In this document: piece after piece, positions 24,985-33,548 of the stretch
How the letters are laid out: every line of letters begins with the position of its first letter
Numbering within the stretch: position 1 is the stretch's first letter
Assembly: GCA_003022945.1 (NCBI GenBank)
Contig: PXRZ01000072.1
Coordinates: 62,001 to 126,000 of the forward strand
DNA length: 64,000 bases
Source of the DNA: Halobacteriales archaeon QS_8_69_73
GTDB lineage: Archaea; Halobacteriota; Halobacteria; Halobacteriales; Haloarculaceae
Direction of reading: 5' to 3'
Notes under the pieces: generated by a model
Told to the model about the DNA's origin: nothing
Databases searched by the model: none
What the model saw: only the letters and a program-made list of their open reading frames with translations
Translations under genes and position numbers: made by a program

Positions 24985-25914
24985 ATGACGGAGTCGGTTT
25001 CCCGGACCCGTGCGTGGCTGATGGCGGCCCGGCCGCAGACGCTGCCGGCCGGGGCCGCGCCGGTCGTCGTCGGCACCGGGCTGGCGGTCGGCAACGGCGT
25101 CTTCGCCCCGCTGCCCGCCGTGTTCGCGCTCGTCGGGGCGCTGCTGCTGCAGGTCGGGACCAACTTCGCCAACGACTACCACGACGCCGTCCGCGGCGCC
25201 GACACCGACGACCGCGAGGGGTTCACCCGCGTGACCGCCGGTGGGCTCATCGAGCCGGCAGCGGTCAAGCGCGCGATGTACGCGACCTTCGGGCTGGCGG
25301 TCGTCAGCGGCGTCTACTTGGTCTACGTCGGCGGGGTTCCGATCCTCGTCGTCGGGCTGGCCTCGGTCGTCGCGGGGGTCACCTACACCGGCGGTCCGCT
25401 GCCGTACGGCTACCGTGGGCTCGGCGACCTCTTCGTGTTCGTCTTCTTCGGCCTCGTGGCCGTCGCCGGCACCTACTACGTCCAGGCGGCCGCCGGCGCC
25501 GGCGTCGTCCTGCCGGCCGGCCTCCCGCCGGGGACGCTGCCGACCCGGGCGGTCGTCGCCGGGCTCCCGGCGGCCGGTCTCTCGACGGCCATCCTCGTCG
25601 TCAACAACGTCCGCGACCGGGAGACGGACGCCGCCGCCGGCAAGCGAACGCTGGCGGTCATCCTCGGCTACCGGGCCAGCCGCCTCGAGTGGACGGCCCT
25701 GGTCGGGATGGCCTACGCCGTCCCGGTCATCTTCTGGCTCGACGGCTACCCGCCAGCCGTCCTGCTGCCGCTCGCGACCGCGCCGCTCGCGGCGGCCGTC
25801 GGTCGGACGATCTGGACCCGTTCCGACGGGGCGGCGCTGAACCCCGCCCTCGAACGCACCGGCAGGCTGCTGTTCGCCCACTCGGCCCTGTTCGCGGTCG
25901 GGCTCGCGGTATGA
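24985..25914 (+). CDS. menA: 1,4-dihydroxy-2-naphthoate polyprenyltransferase (MenA)
   Basis: 309 residues of the UbiA superfamily with about nine membrane helices. The first Asp-rich motif is '[20 protein letters not shown]' (N-D-x-x-D) and the second is '[20 protein letters not shown]'. Start context '[20 protein letters not shown]' is the MenA signature. It attaches the polyprenyl chain to dihydroxynaphthoate at the membrane, giving demethylmenaquinone. Its stop overlaps the menC start by four bases (ATGA), so the two are coupled. Confidence 0.96.
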   Translation: MTESVSRTRAWLMAARPQTLPAGAAPVVVGTGLAVGNGVFAPLPAVFALVGALLLQVGTNFANDYHDAVRGADTDDREGFTRVTAGGLIEPAAVKRAMYATFGLAVVSGVYLVYVGGVPILVVGLASVVAGVTYTGGPLPYGYRGLGDLFVFVFFGLVAVAGTYYVQAAAGAGVVLPAGLPPGTLPTRAVVAGLPAAGLSTAILVVNNVRDRETDAAAGKRTLAVILGYRASRLEWTALVGMAYAVPVIFWLDGYPPAVLLPLATAPLAAAVGRTIWTRSDGAALNPALERTGRLLFAHSALFAVGLAV

Positions 25915-26915
25915 ACGTCGAGCGCTTCTCGGTGCCGCTGTCGCGGCCGCTTTCGACCGCCGCCGGCACGGTCGACGAGCGGACGGGCTTTCTCGTCTGG
26001 GTCACCGTCGACGGCGCCGCCGGCGTCGGCGAGGCGACGCCACTGCCCGGCTGGACCGAACCGCTCGACGCCTGCGAGACGGCCCTGCGAGGAGTCTCCA
26101 ACCCCGTCGCCACCCTCGACGACGGCACGCTCGCCGGCGCGCCGGCCGCCCGCCACGGCGTCTCGCTGGCCGTCCTCGATGCCCGGGCCCGGGCAGCCGA
26201 CCGGCCGCTCTACCGCCACCTTGGCGGCGACGCCGACCGCGAGGCGGTGCCCGTCAACGCGACGATCGGCGACGCCGACCCCGGGGCGACCGCCGAGGCC
26301 GCCGTCCGCGCCGTCGACGCCGGCTTCCCGGCGGTGAAGCTGAAGGTCGGCGCGCGGCCGCTGTCGGCCGATCTCGACCGTCTCGAAGCGGTCCGGAAGC
26401 GGTGCCCGGACGTCGCGCTCCGGGCCGATGCCAACGGCGCCTGGACGCCGGCGACCGCCGAGCGTGCCCTCGAGGCGCTGGTCGAACTCGACGTGGCCTT
26501 CGTCGAGCAGCCGCTGGCCGCGGCGAATCTCGGGGGCCACGCCGCCCTGGCCGGCGGGCCGGTCGGCGTCGGCCTCGACGAGGGAGTCGTCGAACACGGC
26601 GCCGAGGCAGTTCTCAAGGCGGGTGCGGCCGACATCGTCGTCTGCAAGCCGATGGCCCTCGGCGGCGTCGACCGCGCCCGGACGGCGGCGGTCCGGGCGC
26701 GAGCCGCCGGCTGCGAGGCCGTCGTCACGACGACGATCGACGCCGCCGTCGCCCGCGCCGGCGCCGTCCACCTCGCGGCGTCGCTGCCGGACGTTCCGGC
26801 CTGCGGGCTGGCGACCGGCGGCCGCCTCGCCGACGACCTCTGGGACGACGTCGCGACGGTCGCCGACGGCGTGGTCCCGGTCCCGCAGGGCGACGGCAGC
26901 CTCCCGCCGGAGTGA
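25911..26915 (+). CDS. menC: o-Succinylbenzoate synthase (MenC)
   Basis: 334 residues of the enolase/muconate-lactonising superfamily. The N-terminal capping domain starts [20 protein letters not shown]. The barrel carries 'FPAVKLKVG' (catalytic KxK), 'LRADANGAW' (Asp), 'AFVEQPL' (Glu), 'VGLDEGV' (metal acid) and 'DIVVCKPMALGG' (Lys). It dehydrates SHCHC to o-succinylbenzoate. It follows menA with an ATGA overlap, and array B separates it from menE, the next pathway gene. Confidence 0.95.
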   Translation: MNVERFSVPLSRPLSTAAGTVDERTGFLVWVTVDGAAGVGEATPLPGWTEPLDACETALRGVSNPVATLDDGTLAGAPAARHGVSLAVLDARARAADRPLYRHLGGDADREAVPVNATIGDADPGATAEAAVRAVDAGFPAVKLKVGARPLSADLDRLEAVRKRCPDVALRADANGAWTPATAERALEALVELDVAFVEQPLAAANLGGHAALAGGPVGVGLDEGVVEHGAEAVLKAGAADIVVCKPMALGGVDRARTAAVRARAAGCEAVVTTTIDAAVARAGAVHLAASLPDVPACGLATGGRLADDLWDDVATVADGVVPVPQGDGSLPPE

Positions 26916-26944
26916 CCGCTCGTCGCCGGGGCGGTGTTCGGACA

Positions 26945-27412
26945 AGCACCGGCGAGCTGGTCTGTTCCTGCCGGGGGAACTAACTGAGTCCTGGCGGACT
27001 GAAAGGGCGAGGCGCTCTCGGCGAACCCGGACGTTCGCGGCGCCGTGCGCCGCGAGCTCGGGAGAGCGACGCTCTCCCGGTGACGCAAGCAGCGAGGGAG
27101 CCGTTGGCTCCCTCAGGCAGTCGGCGCACGGCGCCGACGACAGCGAGGGACCGAAGATCCCTCGGGCCGCTCGCGCGGCATCGCCGCGCGAGGACACTGC
27201 AGGCCGCCCCGCGGCCGAAGCGCGTCGTTCAGAAGATCTTCGATCTTCCGTGATCACGAAAATCTTCGATTTTCGGACGACAGCGAGTCGCGGGCAGCGA
27301 GGCGACGGAGTCGCCTCGGGCTGTGCGAGGCGGTGGAACCGCCTCGAATTCGCGGCGCGGAGCGCCGCGCATGGCCCGCGAGCAGAAGTCGAGAGCGCCG
27401 AGGGCTTTCTGG
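26945..27412 (+). repeat. Hairpin-array repeat, copy B
   Basis: ~470 bp between menC and menE, same organisation as copies A and C. Hairpins include GGGAGAGC-gac-GCTCTCCC (~27060-27078), GAGGGAGCC-gtt-GGCTCCCTC (~27094-27114), CGGCGC-acg-GCGCCG (~27122-27136), GCGCGGC-atc-GCCGCGC (~27174-27190), GGCCGC-ccc-GCGGCC (27202-27216), GAAGATC-ttc-GATCTTC, GAAAATC-ttc-GATTTTC, GAGGCGAC-gga-GTCGCCTC, GAGGCGGT-gga-ACCGCCTC and GCGGCGC-gga-GCGCCGC. Shared linkers are GCGAGGACACTGCAGG, GAAGCGCGTCG, CGTGATCACGAAA, GGACGACAGCGAG and the 3' flank GAGCGCCGAGGGCTT. No gene is present. Confidence 0.8.
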
Positions 27413-27474
27413 ACCCCGGAATCGTTATCTGAACACCGCCGTCGCCGGATGGGAAAGCCAAATATACCTTCGGA

Positions 27475-28962
27475 ATGAACGGGCCGGCGTTCATGCGGGA
27501 CTGGCTCGCCGTCCGCGCCGACGCCACCCCGGAAGCGACGGCGCTGGCGGCCGCCGGCGACGTCGACGACGCGGCGACGTACGCGGACCTCGACCGCCGC
27601 GTCGAGACACTTGCCGGGCGGCTGGCGGCCCGCGGCATCGGCGTCGACGACCCGCTGGCCGTCTGCTCGGGCACTCGAGCGGCGTTCGTCGAGGTCATCC
27701 ACGCCGCCCAGCGGCTCGGCGCCACGCTGGTCCCCGTCGACGCCCGGGCGACGGCCGCGGAGCTCGGCGTCCGGTTCGACCGCGTGTCGCCGGCGGCCGT
27801 CGTCTGCGAGGCGGCGACGGAGACGGCCGCCATCGAGGCCGCCGACGCGCCGGTGCTGTCGCTCGACGACCCGACGGCCGACGCCGAGCCGCTGTCGGCC
27901 GTCGATCCCGAGCCGTTCGACCTCCCGGAATGGGCCGTCGACGACCCCGTCGCGGTGCTGTTCACCTCCGGGACGACCGGCGACCCGAAGGGGGTCGTCC
28001 TCACGACGGCCAACGTCCTCGCCAGCGCGACGGCCTCGGCGTTCCGGCTCGGCCTGCTACCCGACGACTGCTGGCACGTCGCGCTGCCGATGTACCACAC
28101 CGGCGGATTGGCACCGGTCTACCGGTCGGTGCTCTACGGGACGGCGCTGTCCGTCCAGCGGGATTTCGAGCCGGCGGCGACGCTGTCGGCGATGCGGGCC
28201 GCCGACGCCACCGGCGTCTCCCTCGTGCCGACGATGCTCGAGCGGCTCCTCGAGGCCGGGTCGCTGCCGGACCTCCGGGTCGTTCTGGTCGGCGGCGCCC
28301 CCTGCCCGCCGGACCTACTGGAGCGGGCCGACGACCGCGGCGTCCCCGTCGCGCCGACCTACGGGATGACGGAGGCGGCCTCGCAGATCGCGACCGCCCG
28401 GCCGTCGGTCGCCGCGGACCACCCCAACTCGGTCGGACACCCGTTGCTGTTCGCCGAACTGTCGGTGGTCGACGAAGCCGACGCGCGCTGTGCCCCCGGC
28501 GAGTCGGGCGAACTCGTCGTCGGCGGCGCCGTGGTGACGCCGGGCTACCTCGACGCGGACCGCACCGCCGAGGCGTTCTGCAGCGCCGGTCTCCGGACCG
28601 GCGACCGCGGTCACCGCGACGAGGCCGGCCGGGTGTACGTCGAGGGCCGGCTCGATGACACCATCGTCACCGGCGGCGAGAACGTCGACCCCGCGGAGGT
28701 GGCGACGGCGCTGCGGCGTCACGATGCCGTCGCCGACTGCGCCGTGGTCGGGCTCCCAGACGAAACGTGGGGCCAGCGGGTCGCGGCGCTGGTCATCGCC
28801 AACGAGGGGGCATCGGCGGCCGACCTCCGGGAGCACTGCCGGGGCCGGCTGGCCGACTTCAAGCGCCCCCGGACGGTCGACTTCGCCGCCGAACTGCCGC
28901 GGACCGCCTCCGGCACCGTCGACCGGGCAGCTGTCCGCCGGCAACTCGGTGCCGACGACTGA
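27475..28962 (+). CDS. menE: o-Succinylbenzoate-CoA ligase (MenE)
   Basis: 495 residues, ANL adenylating superfamily. Motifs are in order: P-loop 'AVLFTSGTTGDPKGVVLT', 'VALPMYHTGGLAPVYRSVLYG' (typical of MenE), 'LVGGAPCPPDLLERA', 'APTYGMTEAASQIAT', 'RTGDRGHRDEAGRVYVEGRLDDTIVTGGENVDPAEVATAL' and the catalytic Lys region 'FKRPRTVDFAAELPRTASGTVDRAAV'. It activates o-succinylbenzoate with CoA for MenB. Its own promoter (AAATATACC, 27460-27468) shows it is transcribed separately from menC across array B. Confidence 0.96.
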   Translation: MNGPAFMRDWLAVRADATPEATALAAAGDVDDAATYADLDRRVETLAGRLAARGIGVDDPLAVCSGTRAAFVEVIHAAQRLGATLVPVDARATAAELGVRFDRVSPAAVVCEAATETAAIEAADAPVLSLDDPTADAEPLSAVDPEPFDLPEWAVDDPVAVLFTSGTTGDPKGVVLTTANVLASATASAFRLGLLPDDCWHVALPMYHTGGLAPVYRSVLYGTALSVQRDFEPAATLSAMRAADATGVSLVPTMLERLLEAGSLPDLRVVLVGGAPCPPDLLERADDRGVPVAPTYGMTEAASQIATARPSVAADHPNSVGHPLLFAELSVVDEADARCAPGESGELVVGGAVVTPGYLDADRTAEAFCSAGLRTGDRGHRDEAGRVYVEGRLDDTIVTGGENVDPAEVATALRRHDAVADCAVVGLPDETWGQRVAALVIANEGASAADLREHCRGRLADFKRPRTVDFAAELPRTASGTVDRAAVRRQLGADD

Positions 28963-28996
28963 CAGTTTTAATCCTCGGGACGCCGTAGCGGCGGCC

Positions 28997-29746
28997 GTGT
29001 GCACGCTGGTCGTCGCCTGGCGCGTCTTCGAGACGGCGCCGGTCTGTGTCGCCGCCAACCGCGACGAGTCCTTCGACCGGCCGGCGGCGCCGCCGTCGGT
29101 CCGCGAGGGCGACCCGGCCGTTCTCGCGCCCCGCGACGAGCGGGCCGGCGGCACCTGGCTCGGTTACAACGAGGCAGGCGTCCTCGCGGCGATCACCAAC
29201 CGCTGGGCGGCCGGCGACGGCGACCGCTCCCGCGGGCACCTGGTCGACGAGGCACTGTCGGCGCGGACGGCCGTCGATGCCGCCGCCCGCGTCGACGACG
29301 AACTCGAGGCCCGCGACTACGCGCCGTTTCACCTGCTGGTGGCCGACGGCGACGCCTGCCGGCTCGTCGAGAACGGCGGGACCGACGACCCCCTCGACGG
29401 CCGCCGAACGCGGGTGCTGGCGGCGGGCGTCCACGTCGTCGTCAACGTCGGCGCCGACGGCGAGTGGTTCCGCCCGCCGGCCCGTCCGGACGCCGGCCGC
29501 CGGCAGGCCGACGCCGCCGACCGGCTCCGGGAGACGCTGCGGCCCCGCGACGGCGAGACGGCCGCCGACTGGACCGCCCGGGCCGGCGACGTCCTCGCCG
29601 ATCACGAGTTCGGCGTCTGCGTCCACGGCGACGGCTTCGGCACCCGCTCGTCGTCGCTGGTCCGGCTCGGCGACGACCGCGTCTTCGCCTTCGCCGACGG
29701 CCCGCCCTGCCGGACGCCGTACGAGCGGGTCGACAATAGCATTTAA
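28997..29746 (+). CDS. NRDE (TANGO2-like) family protein
   Basis: 249 residues starting at a GTG so that Cys2 follows the initiator (V/M-CTLVVAW), as in this family where the N-terminal Cys is probably the nucleophile after processing. 'CVAANRDESFDRPAAPP' is the defining NRDE motif and 'GGTWLGYNEAGVLAAITNR' follows. The family is related to Ntn hydrolases, but its substrate is not established. The promoter TTTTAATCC (28966-28974) overlaps the end of menE. Confidence 0.92.
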   Translation: MCTLVVAWRVFETAPVCVAANRDESFDRPAAPPSVREGDPAVLAPRDERAGGTWLGYNEAGVLAAITNRWAAGDGDRSRGHLVDEALSARTAVDAAARVDDELEARDYAPFHLLVADGDACRLVENGGTDDPLDGRRTRVLAAGVHVVVNVGADGEWFRPPARPDAGRRQADAADRLRETLRPRDGETAADWTARAGDVLADHEFGVCVHGDGFGTRSSSLVRLGDDRVFAFADGPPCRTPYERVDNSI

Positions 29747-29772
29747 CAGGCGCGACGGCCCAGGTTCCAGTA

Positions 29773-30126
29773 ATGAGCACCGCCGCCGAGGACGAACTAT
29801 CCGAAGTCGAACGCGAGGGACTGGAACTGATCCGGGAGACCGGCGGCATCCACCAGAGCGAGTTCTGGAAGGAGCTGGACGTCGACTCCCGGAAGGGAAG
29901 CCGCATCATCGACGGCCTCGAGGAGCGGGAGTTCGTCGAGCGCGAGGAGACCGTCTACGACGGCCACAACACCTACCTCGTCACGCCGATCCGCGACCCC
30001 CGTGACCTGGAGTTCTCGATGCTGATGGCCGGCGACATGCTCTCGCCGTTCGTCGGCGACGAGGAGGTCGACCCCCAGAGCGACGCCTTCTCGCAGTGGG
30101 TCATGAGCCTCGCCTACGAGGACTGA
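29773..30126 (+). CDS. Winged-helix (Lrp/MarR-like) transcriptional regulator
   Basis: 117 residues, beginning MSTAAEDELSEVEREGLELI. A winged helix spans about 15-75, with the recognition helix 'HQSEFWKELDVDSRKGSRIIDGLEEREFVEREE' and a wing 'TVYDGHNTYLVTP'. A short C-terminal helical domain 'DMLSPFVGDEEVDPQSDAFSQWVMSLAYED' follows. This single-domain regulator is widespread in haloarchaea. It is 27 bases after the NRDE gene, possibly in the same transcript. Confidence 0.88.
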   Translation: MSTAAEDELSEVEREGLELIRETGGIHQSEFWKELDVDSRKGSRIIDGLEEREFVEREETVYDGHNTYLVTPIRDPRDLEFSMLMAGDMLSPFVGDEEVDPQSDAFSQWVMSLAYED

Positions 30127-30341
30127 GCCGCCTCAACCCGGCGACGCGCCGCCAGCACCGCGGGCGAAAGTGCCGTCGCCACCGCGACCGCGCCGAAACC
30201 GGGGTCGCCGGCGCCGGTCTCGCCGCCTCCCGACCCGCCGTCGTCCCCGTCGGTCGTCGTCTCTCCATCATCCGTGGCCGTCTCGGACCCGTCGTCACCG
30301 CCGTCGGACGGCCCCGACCGACCGCCCGGCCCGACGAGACG
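30114..30341 (-). pseudogene. C-terminal fragment of a PGF-CTERM surface protein
   Basis: The minus strand reads an Asp/Gly/Thr-rich linker ('GPSDGGDDGSETATDDGET...'), then 'GDPGFGAVAVATALSPAVLA' and a basic tail 'ARRRVEAAQSS'. This is a PGF-CTERM sorting signal: PGF motif, hydrophobic helix, Arg cluster. An in-frame TAG precedes it at about 30341, with no room for a secreted domain before the MaoC gene. It is a stranded tail of an archaeosortase substrate. It overlaps the end of the regulator gene on the other strand. Confidence 0.5.
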
Positions 30342-30347
30342 ACCCTG

Positions 30348-30812
30348 CTACCGCAACAGCGACGTCATCTCACACGAGACGACCGTCTGATCGCGCTGGG
30401 TGACGACCTCGACGGCCGTCCGGACGGTGCCGTTGCCGGGGCCGTCGTCCCGCGGGCGGGTCTCGATGACCTCGCTTTCGACGTGGATCGTGTCGCCGAG
30501 GTAAACCGGCTGCCGGAACCGCAGGTCGTCGATTCCGTAGAAGGCCACCAGCGCCTCCCGCTCCTCGGGGGACCGGGACTGCCACAGCAGGCCGGTCGCC
30601 GCAGAGACGACCAGCATGCCGTGGGCGATGCGCTCGCCGAACATCGACTCGTCCATCCGCTCGGCGTCGGTGTGGAGGTGGTTGAAGTCCCCGGAGACGC
30701 CGGCGAAGTTGGTCACGTCGGCCTCGGTGATGGTCCGGCCCTGCGTGACGGTCGTCTCGCCCTCCTCGACGTCGGCGAAGACGGACGGCGGGTCGGCGTC
30801 GTCGTCGCTCAT
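30348..30812 (-). CDS. MaoC family (R)-hydratase
   Basis: 154 residues starting MSDDDADPPS. The hot-dog fold hydratase motif 'ITEADVTNFAGVSGDFNHLHTDAERM' contains the catalytic Asp and His, followed by 'GERIAHGMLVVSAATGLLW'. It hydrates 2-enoyl-CoA to (R)-3-hydroxyacyl-CoA, feeding beta-oxidation or polyhydroxyalkanoate synthesis. Its start overlaps the stop of the upstream 3-hydroxyacyl-CoA dehydrogenase by four bases, forming an operon for acyl-CoA metabolism. Confidence 0.95.
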   Translation of the reverse strand: MSDDDADPPSVFADVEEGETTVTQGRTITEADVTNFAGVSGDFNHLHTDAERMDESMFGERIAHGMLVVSAATGLLWQSRSPEEREALVAFYGIDDLRFRQPVYLGDTIHVESEVIETRPRDDGPGNGTVRTAVEVVTQRDQTVVSCEMTSLLR

Positions 30813-32812
30813 CGGCCCTCGAACTCCGGTTCGCGGTCGGCGGTGAACGCCTCGGCGCCCTCGGAGGTGTCCTCCGTCGATAGCAGCAGGCCGAAGGCCT
30901 GCGACTCCATGCGAAGTCCGGCGTCGATGTCGGCGTCGCGGCCCTCGTCCATCACCTGCTTGGCCTTCCGCAGGGCGACCGGCGGCCCGGAGACGAGGTC
31001 GTCGACGAACTCCTCGACGGTCGTCCCGAATTCCGCCTCGGGGACGGCGCGGTTGATGAGCCCCCAGTCCTCGGCGGTGTCGGCGTCGATGCGGTTGCCC
31101 CGGAAGACGAGCTCCTTGGCGCGAGCCTCCGTCAGCATCCGGACGACCCGCTGGGTGCCGCCGCCGCCGGGGATTAGCCCGAGGTCGATCTCCGGGAAGC
31201 CGAACTCCGAGTCCGTCGTGGCGATCCGCAGGTCGCAGGCCAGCGCCAGCTCGTGGCCCCCACCGAGACAGTAGCCGTCGATCTTCGCGAGCGTCGGCCG
31301 GGGGAACTCCGCGACCGTCCGGAAGACCGGCGTCACCTCGACCTCGTGGGGGTCGACGCCCGCGAAGCCGGTGACGTCCGCCCCCGCCGAGAAGGCCCGG
31401 TCGCCGGCGCCCTCGAAGGTGACCGCCCGGACCGTCTCGAGGTCCGCCGTCTCCAGGACGTGGACGATCTCGTCCATCATGTCCCGGTTGAGGGCGTTCA
31501 GCCGCTCGGTCCGGTCGAGCGTCACCGTCAGCAGTCCGTCGCGCAGCTCGACGTCGATCGTCGTGTAATCGCGGCCGGCGTCGGCGCCGTACTCGTAGAA
31601 GCCGGCGCCGGCGTCCTCGCCGGTCCGACCGGCCTCGACCAGCTCCCGGAGGTGATTCGACGGCTCGTACCGCTCGGCGCCGGTCGCCTCCTGCAGCGTC
31701 TCTAGCTTCTCCAGCACCGTGTCGAGCCCGAGCTTGTCGGCCCGCCGGCACGGCCCCTCCGGGAAGCCGGCGCCGAGCCGGAGCCCGGTGTCGATGTCCT
31801 CCGGCGTCGCGACGCCCTGCCCGACCAGCCCGGCGGCCTCGTCGATGATGCGGGCCTCGATCCGAAGCCAGTCGAACGCCTCGGAGACGTCGTCGGCGGT
31901 GTAGTCGACGCCGTCGCCATTGCCGGCGTCGCCGGCGTCGCCGTCCGCCTGTAACGTCTCCGATGCTGCTCCGTCGCCGTAATCGTAGTAGCCGACGCCG
32001 GTCTTCCGGCCCAGCTCCTCGCGTTCGACCTTCTCCTCGACGATCGGCGGGATCGGCTCGCCGGCTTCCGTCCGCACCCGGTAGCCGATGTCGATGCCGG
32101 TCATGTCCGACAGCTCGAACGGCCCCATCGGGTAGCCCCGCTCGTGGACCATCGTCGCGTCGGCCTCCCGAACCTCCGTTTCGCCCTCCGAGACCATCCA
32201 GGCGGCCTCGTCGCCGAACGGCCCGAGGACGGTGTTGACGACGAACCCCCGGACGTCCTCGCGGACGTCGATCGGCGTCCGATCGATCGACTCGACGAAC
32301 TCGGCGGCGGTCTCGGCGGTCTCGTCGGCCGTCTCGTCGCCGTAGATGACCTCGACGAGGTCCATCTTCACCGGCGGATTGAAGAAGTGTGTGCCGACGA
32401 CCCGCTCCGAACGGTCGGTGGCCGCCGCGACGTCCGTGATGGGCAGCGAGGAGGTGTTCGACGCCAGGATCGCCCCTGCGGGCGCCAGCTCGTCGAGGTC
32501 GGCGAAGATCTCCCGCTTTAGATCCAGCTCCTCGGGAGCGGCCTCGACGACGAGGTCGGCGTCATCGACGGCCATCTCCAGGTCCGTCGTCGTCTCGATC
32601 CGCGACAGCACCGCCGCCGGCGACTCATCGAGGCGGTCCTTCTCGGCGAGCTTCTCCAGGGACCACTCGATCTCCCCGTATCCCTCCTCGACGAACGCCG
32701 GCTCGACGTCCCGCATCGTTACCTCGTAGCCGGCCATCGCGACGACCTCGGTGATGCCGTGTCCCATGTTGCCCGCGCCCAGCACCGCGACGCGGTCGAT
32801 GTCGGCGTGCAT
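30809..32812 (-). CDS. 3-Hydroxyacyl-CoA dehydrogenase / enoyl-CoA hydratase fusion
   Basis: 667 residues. The N-terminal NAD domain starts 'IDRVAVLGAGNMGHGITEVVAMAGYEV' (Rossmann GxGxMG). 'VGTHFFNPPVKMDLVEVI' and 'RDVRGFVVNT'-type segments belong to 3HCDH. Two C-terminal 3HCDH helical repeats follow (about 190-290 and 305-400). Residues ~415-667 are a crotonase with 'RAVTFEGAGDRAFSAGADVTGFAG' and 'KIDGYCLGGGHELALACDLRIA'. The domain order (dehydrogenase first) is the archaeal type. It performs two steps of fatty-acid beta-oxidation and is coupled to the MaoC gene. Confidence 0.96.
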   Translation of the reverse strand: MHADIDRVAVLGAGNMGHGITEVVAMAGYEVTMRDVEPAFVEEGYGEIEWSLEKLAEKDRLDESPAAVLSRIETTTDLEMAVDDADLVVEAAPEELDLKREIFADLDELAPAGAILASNTSSLPITDVAAATDRSERVVGTHFFNPPVKMDLVEVIYGDETADETAETAAEFVESIDRTPIDVREDVRGFVVNTVLGPFGDEAAWMVSEGETEVREADATMVHERGYPMGPFELSDMTGIDIGYRVRTEAGEPIPPIVEEKVEREELGRKTGVGYYDYGDGAASETLQADGDAGDAGNGDGVDYTADDVSEAFDWLRIEARIIDEAAGLVGQGVATPEDIDTGLRLGAGFPEGPCRRADKLGLDTVLEKLETLQEATGAERYEPSNHLRELVEAGRTGEDAGAGFYEYGADAGRDYTTIDVELRDGLLTVTLDRTERLNALNRDMMDEIVHVLETADLETVRAVTFEGAGDRAFSAGADVTGFAGVDPHEVEVTPVFRTVAEFPRPTLAKIDGYCLGGGHELALACDLRIATTDSEFGFPEIDLGLIPGGGGTQRVVRMLTEARAKELVFRGNRIDADTAEDWGLINRAVPEAEFGTTVEEFVDDLVSGPPVALRKAKQVMDEGRDADIDAGLRMESQAFGLLLSTEDTSEGAEAFTADREPEFEGR

Positions 32813-32819
32813 ACCGTCA

Positions 32820-33482
32820 CCTGCTGAAGCCCTCGGCGCTTTCGACTACTGCTCGCGGGCCATGCGCGGCGCTACGCGCCGCGAATTCGAGGCGGTTTCA
32901 CCGCCTCGCCGCCCGCTCGCACGGCTCGGGGCGACGCCGTCGTCTCGCTGCCCGCGGCTCACGGCTCGCGGTGCTCGCCGGCAGAGCGACGCTCTGCCGA
33001 GCCCTCGCTCATTTCACTCGCGAGGACGCCGTTCGCCGTCGAGGCACTCGCTGCCTCGCGGTTCCCATCGCTCGACCAACCGAGGCCTCCCTCCGGTCAG
33101 CCTCGCAGGTCGTGCCTCGCTACTGCTCGCTGTCGTCCGAAAATCGGAGAGTTTCGTGATCACGGACGACCGGAGGTCTCCGAGCGACGCGCTTCGGGCG
33201 CGTCGCGCCCTGCTGTGTCCTCGCGCGGCAGCGCCGCGCGGGGTGCCGGCAGCGTCGGCACCCGGTTCCGTGGTCGTTCGAACGGCGCGAAGCGCCGTTC
33301 GTGAGTGAGCGGGACTCATCGAGTCCCGCGGACCGTGCGAACGGGCGGCTCCGCCGCCCGTGAGCAAATGACGAGAGAGCGTCGCTCTCTCGGACCACGG
33401 CGTCGCCGCCACGCAGCGTCTCGCCCGTTCAGTTCGCCGGGAGCCGGTCGGCTGACCGGCAGAAACTGGCTCGCCAGTTGTC
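32820..33482 (-). repeat. Hairpin-array repeat, copy C
   Basis: ~660 bp between the dehydrogenase and SDR genes, the inverse orientation of A and B. Read on the minus strand it starts with ACTGGCGAGCCAGT and the CTGAACGGGCGAGACGCTGCG segment shared with copy A. It then has AGAGAGC-gac-GCTCTCT, CGGGCGG-cggag-CCGCCCG (33342-33360), GCGGGACTC-gat-GAGTCCCGC, GAACGGCGC-ttc-GCGCCGTTC, a GGGTGCCG stem, GCGCGGC-gct-GCCGCGC, GGGCGC-gac-GCGCCC (33196-33210), GAGGCGGT-gaa-ACCGCCTC and GCGGCGC-gta-GCGCCGC. It ends GAGCAGTAGTCG and GCGCCGAGGGCTT. No gene is present. Confidence 0.8.
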
Positions 33483-33548
33483 GGTCACCCGAACGCCACC
33501 GATGGTCCCGACGGAACATCCTTCCGGGGTCGGACCGTACCTCGGGCC

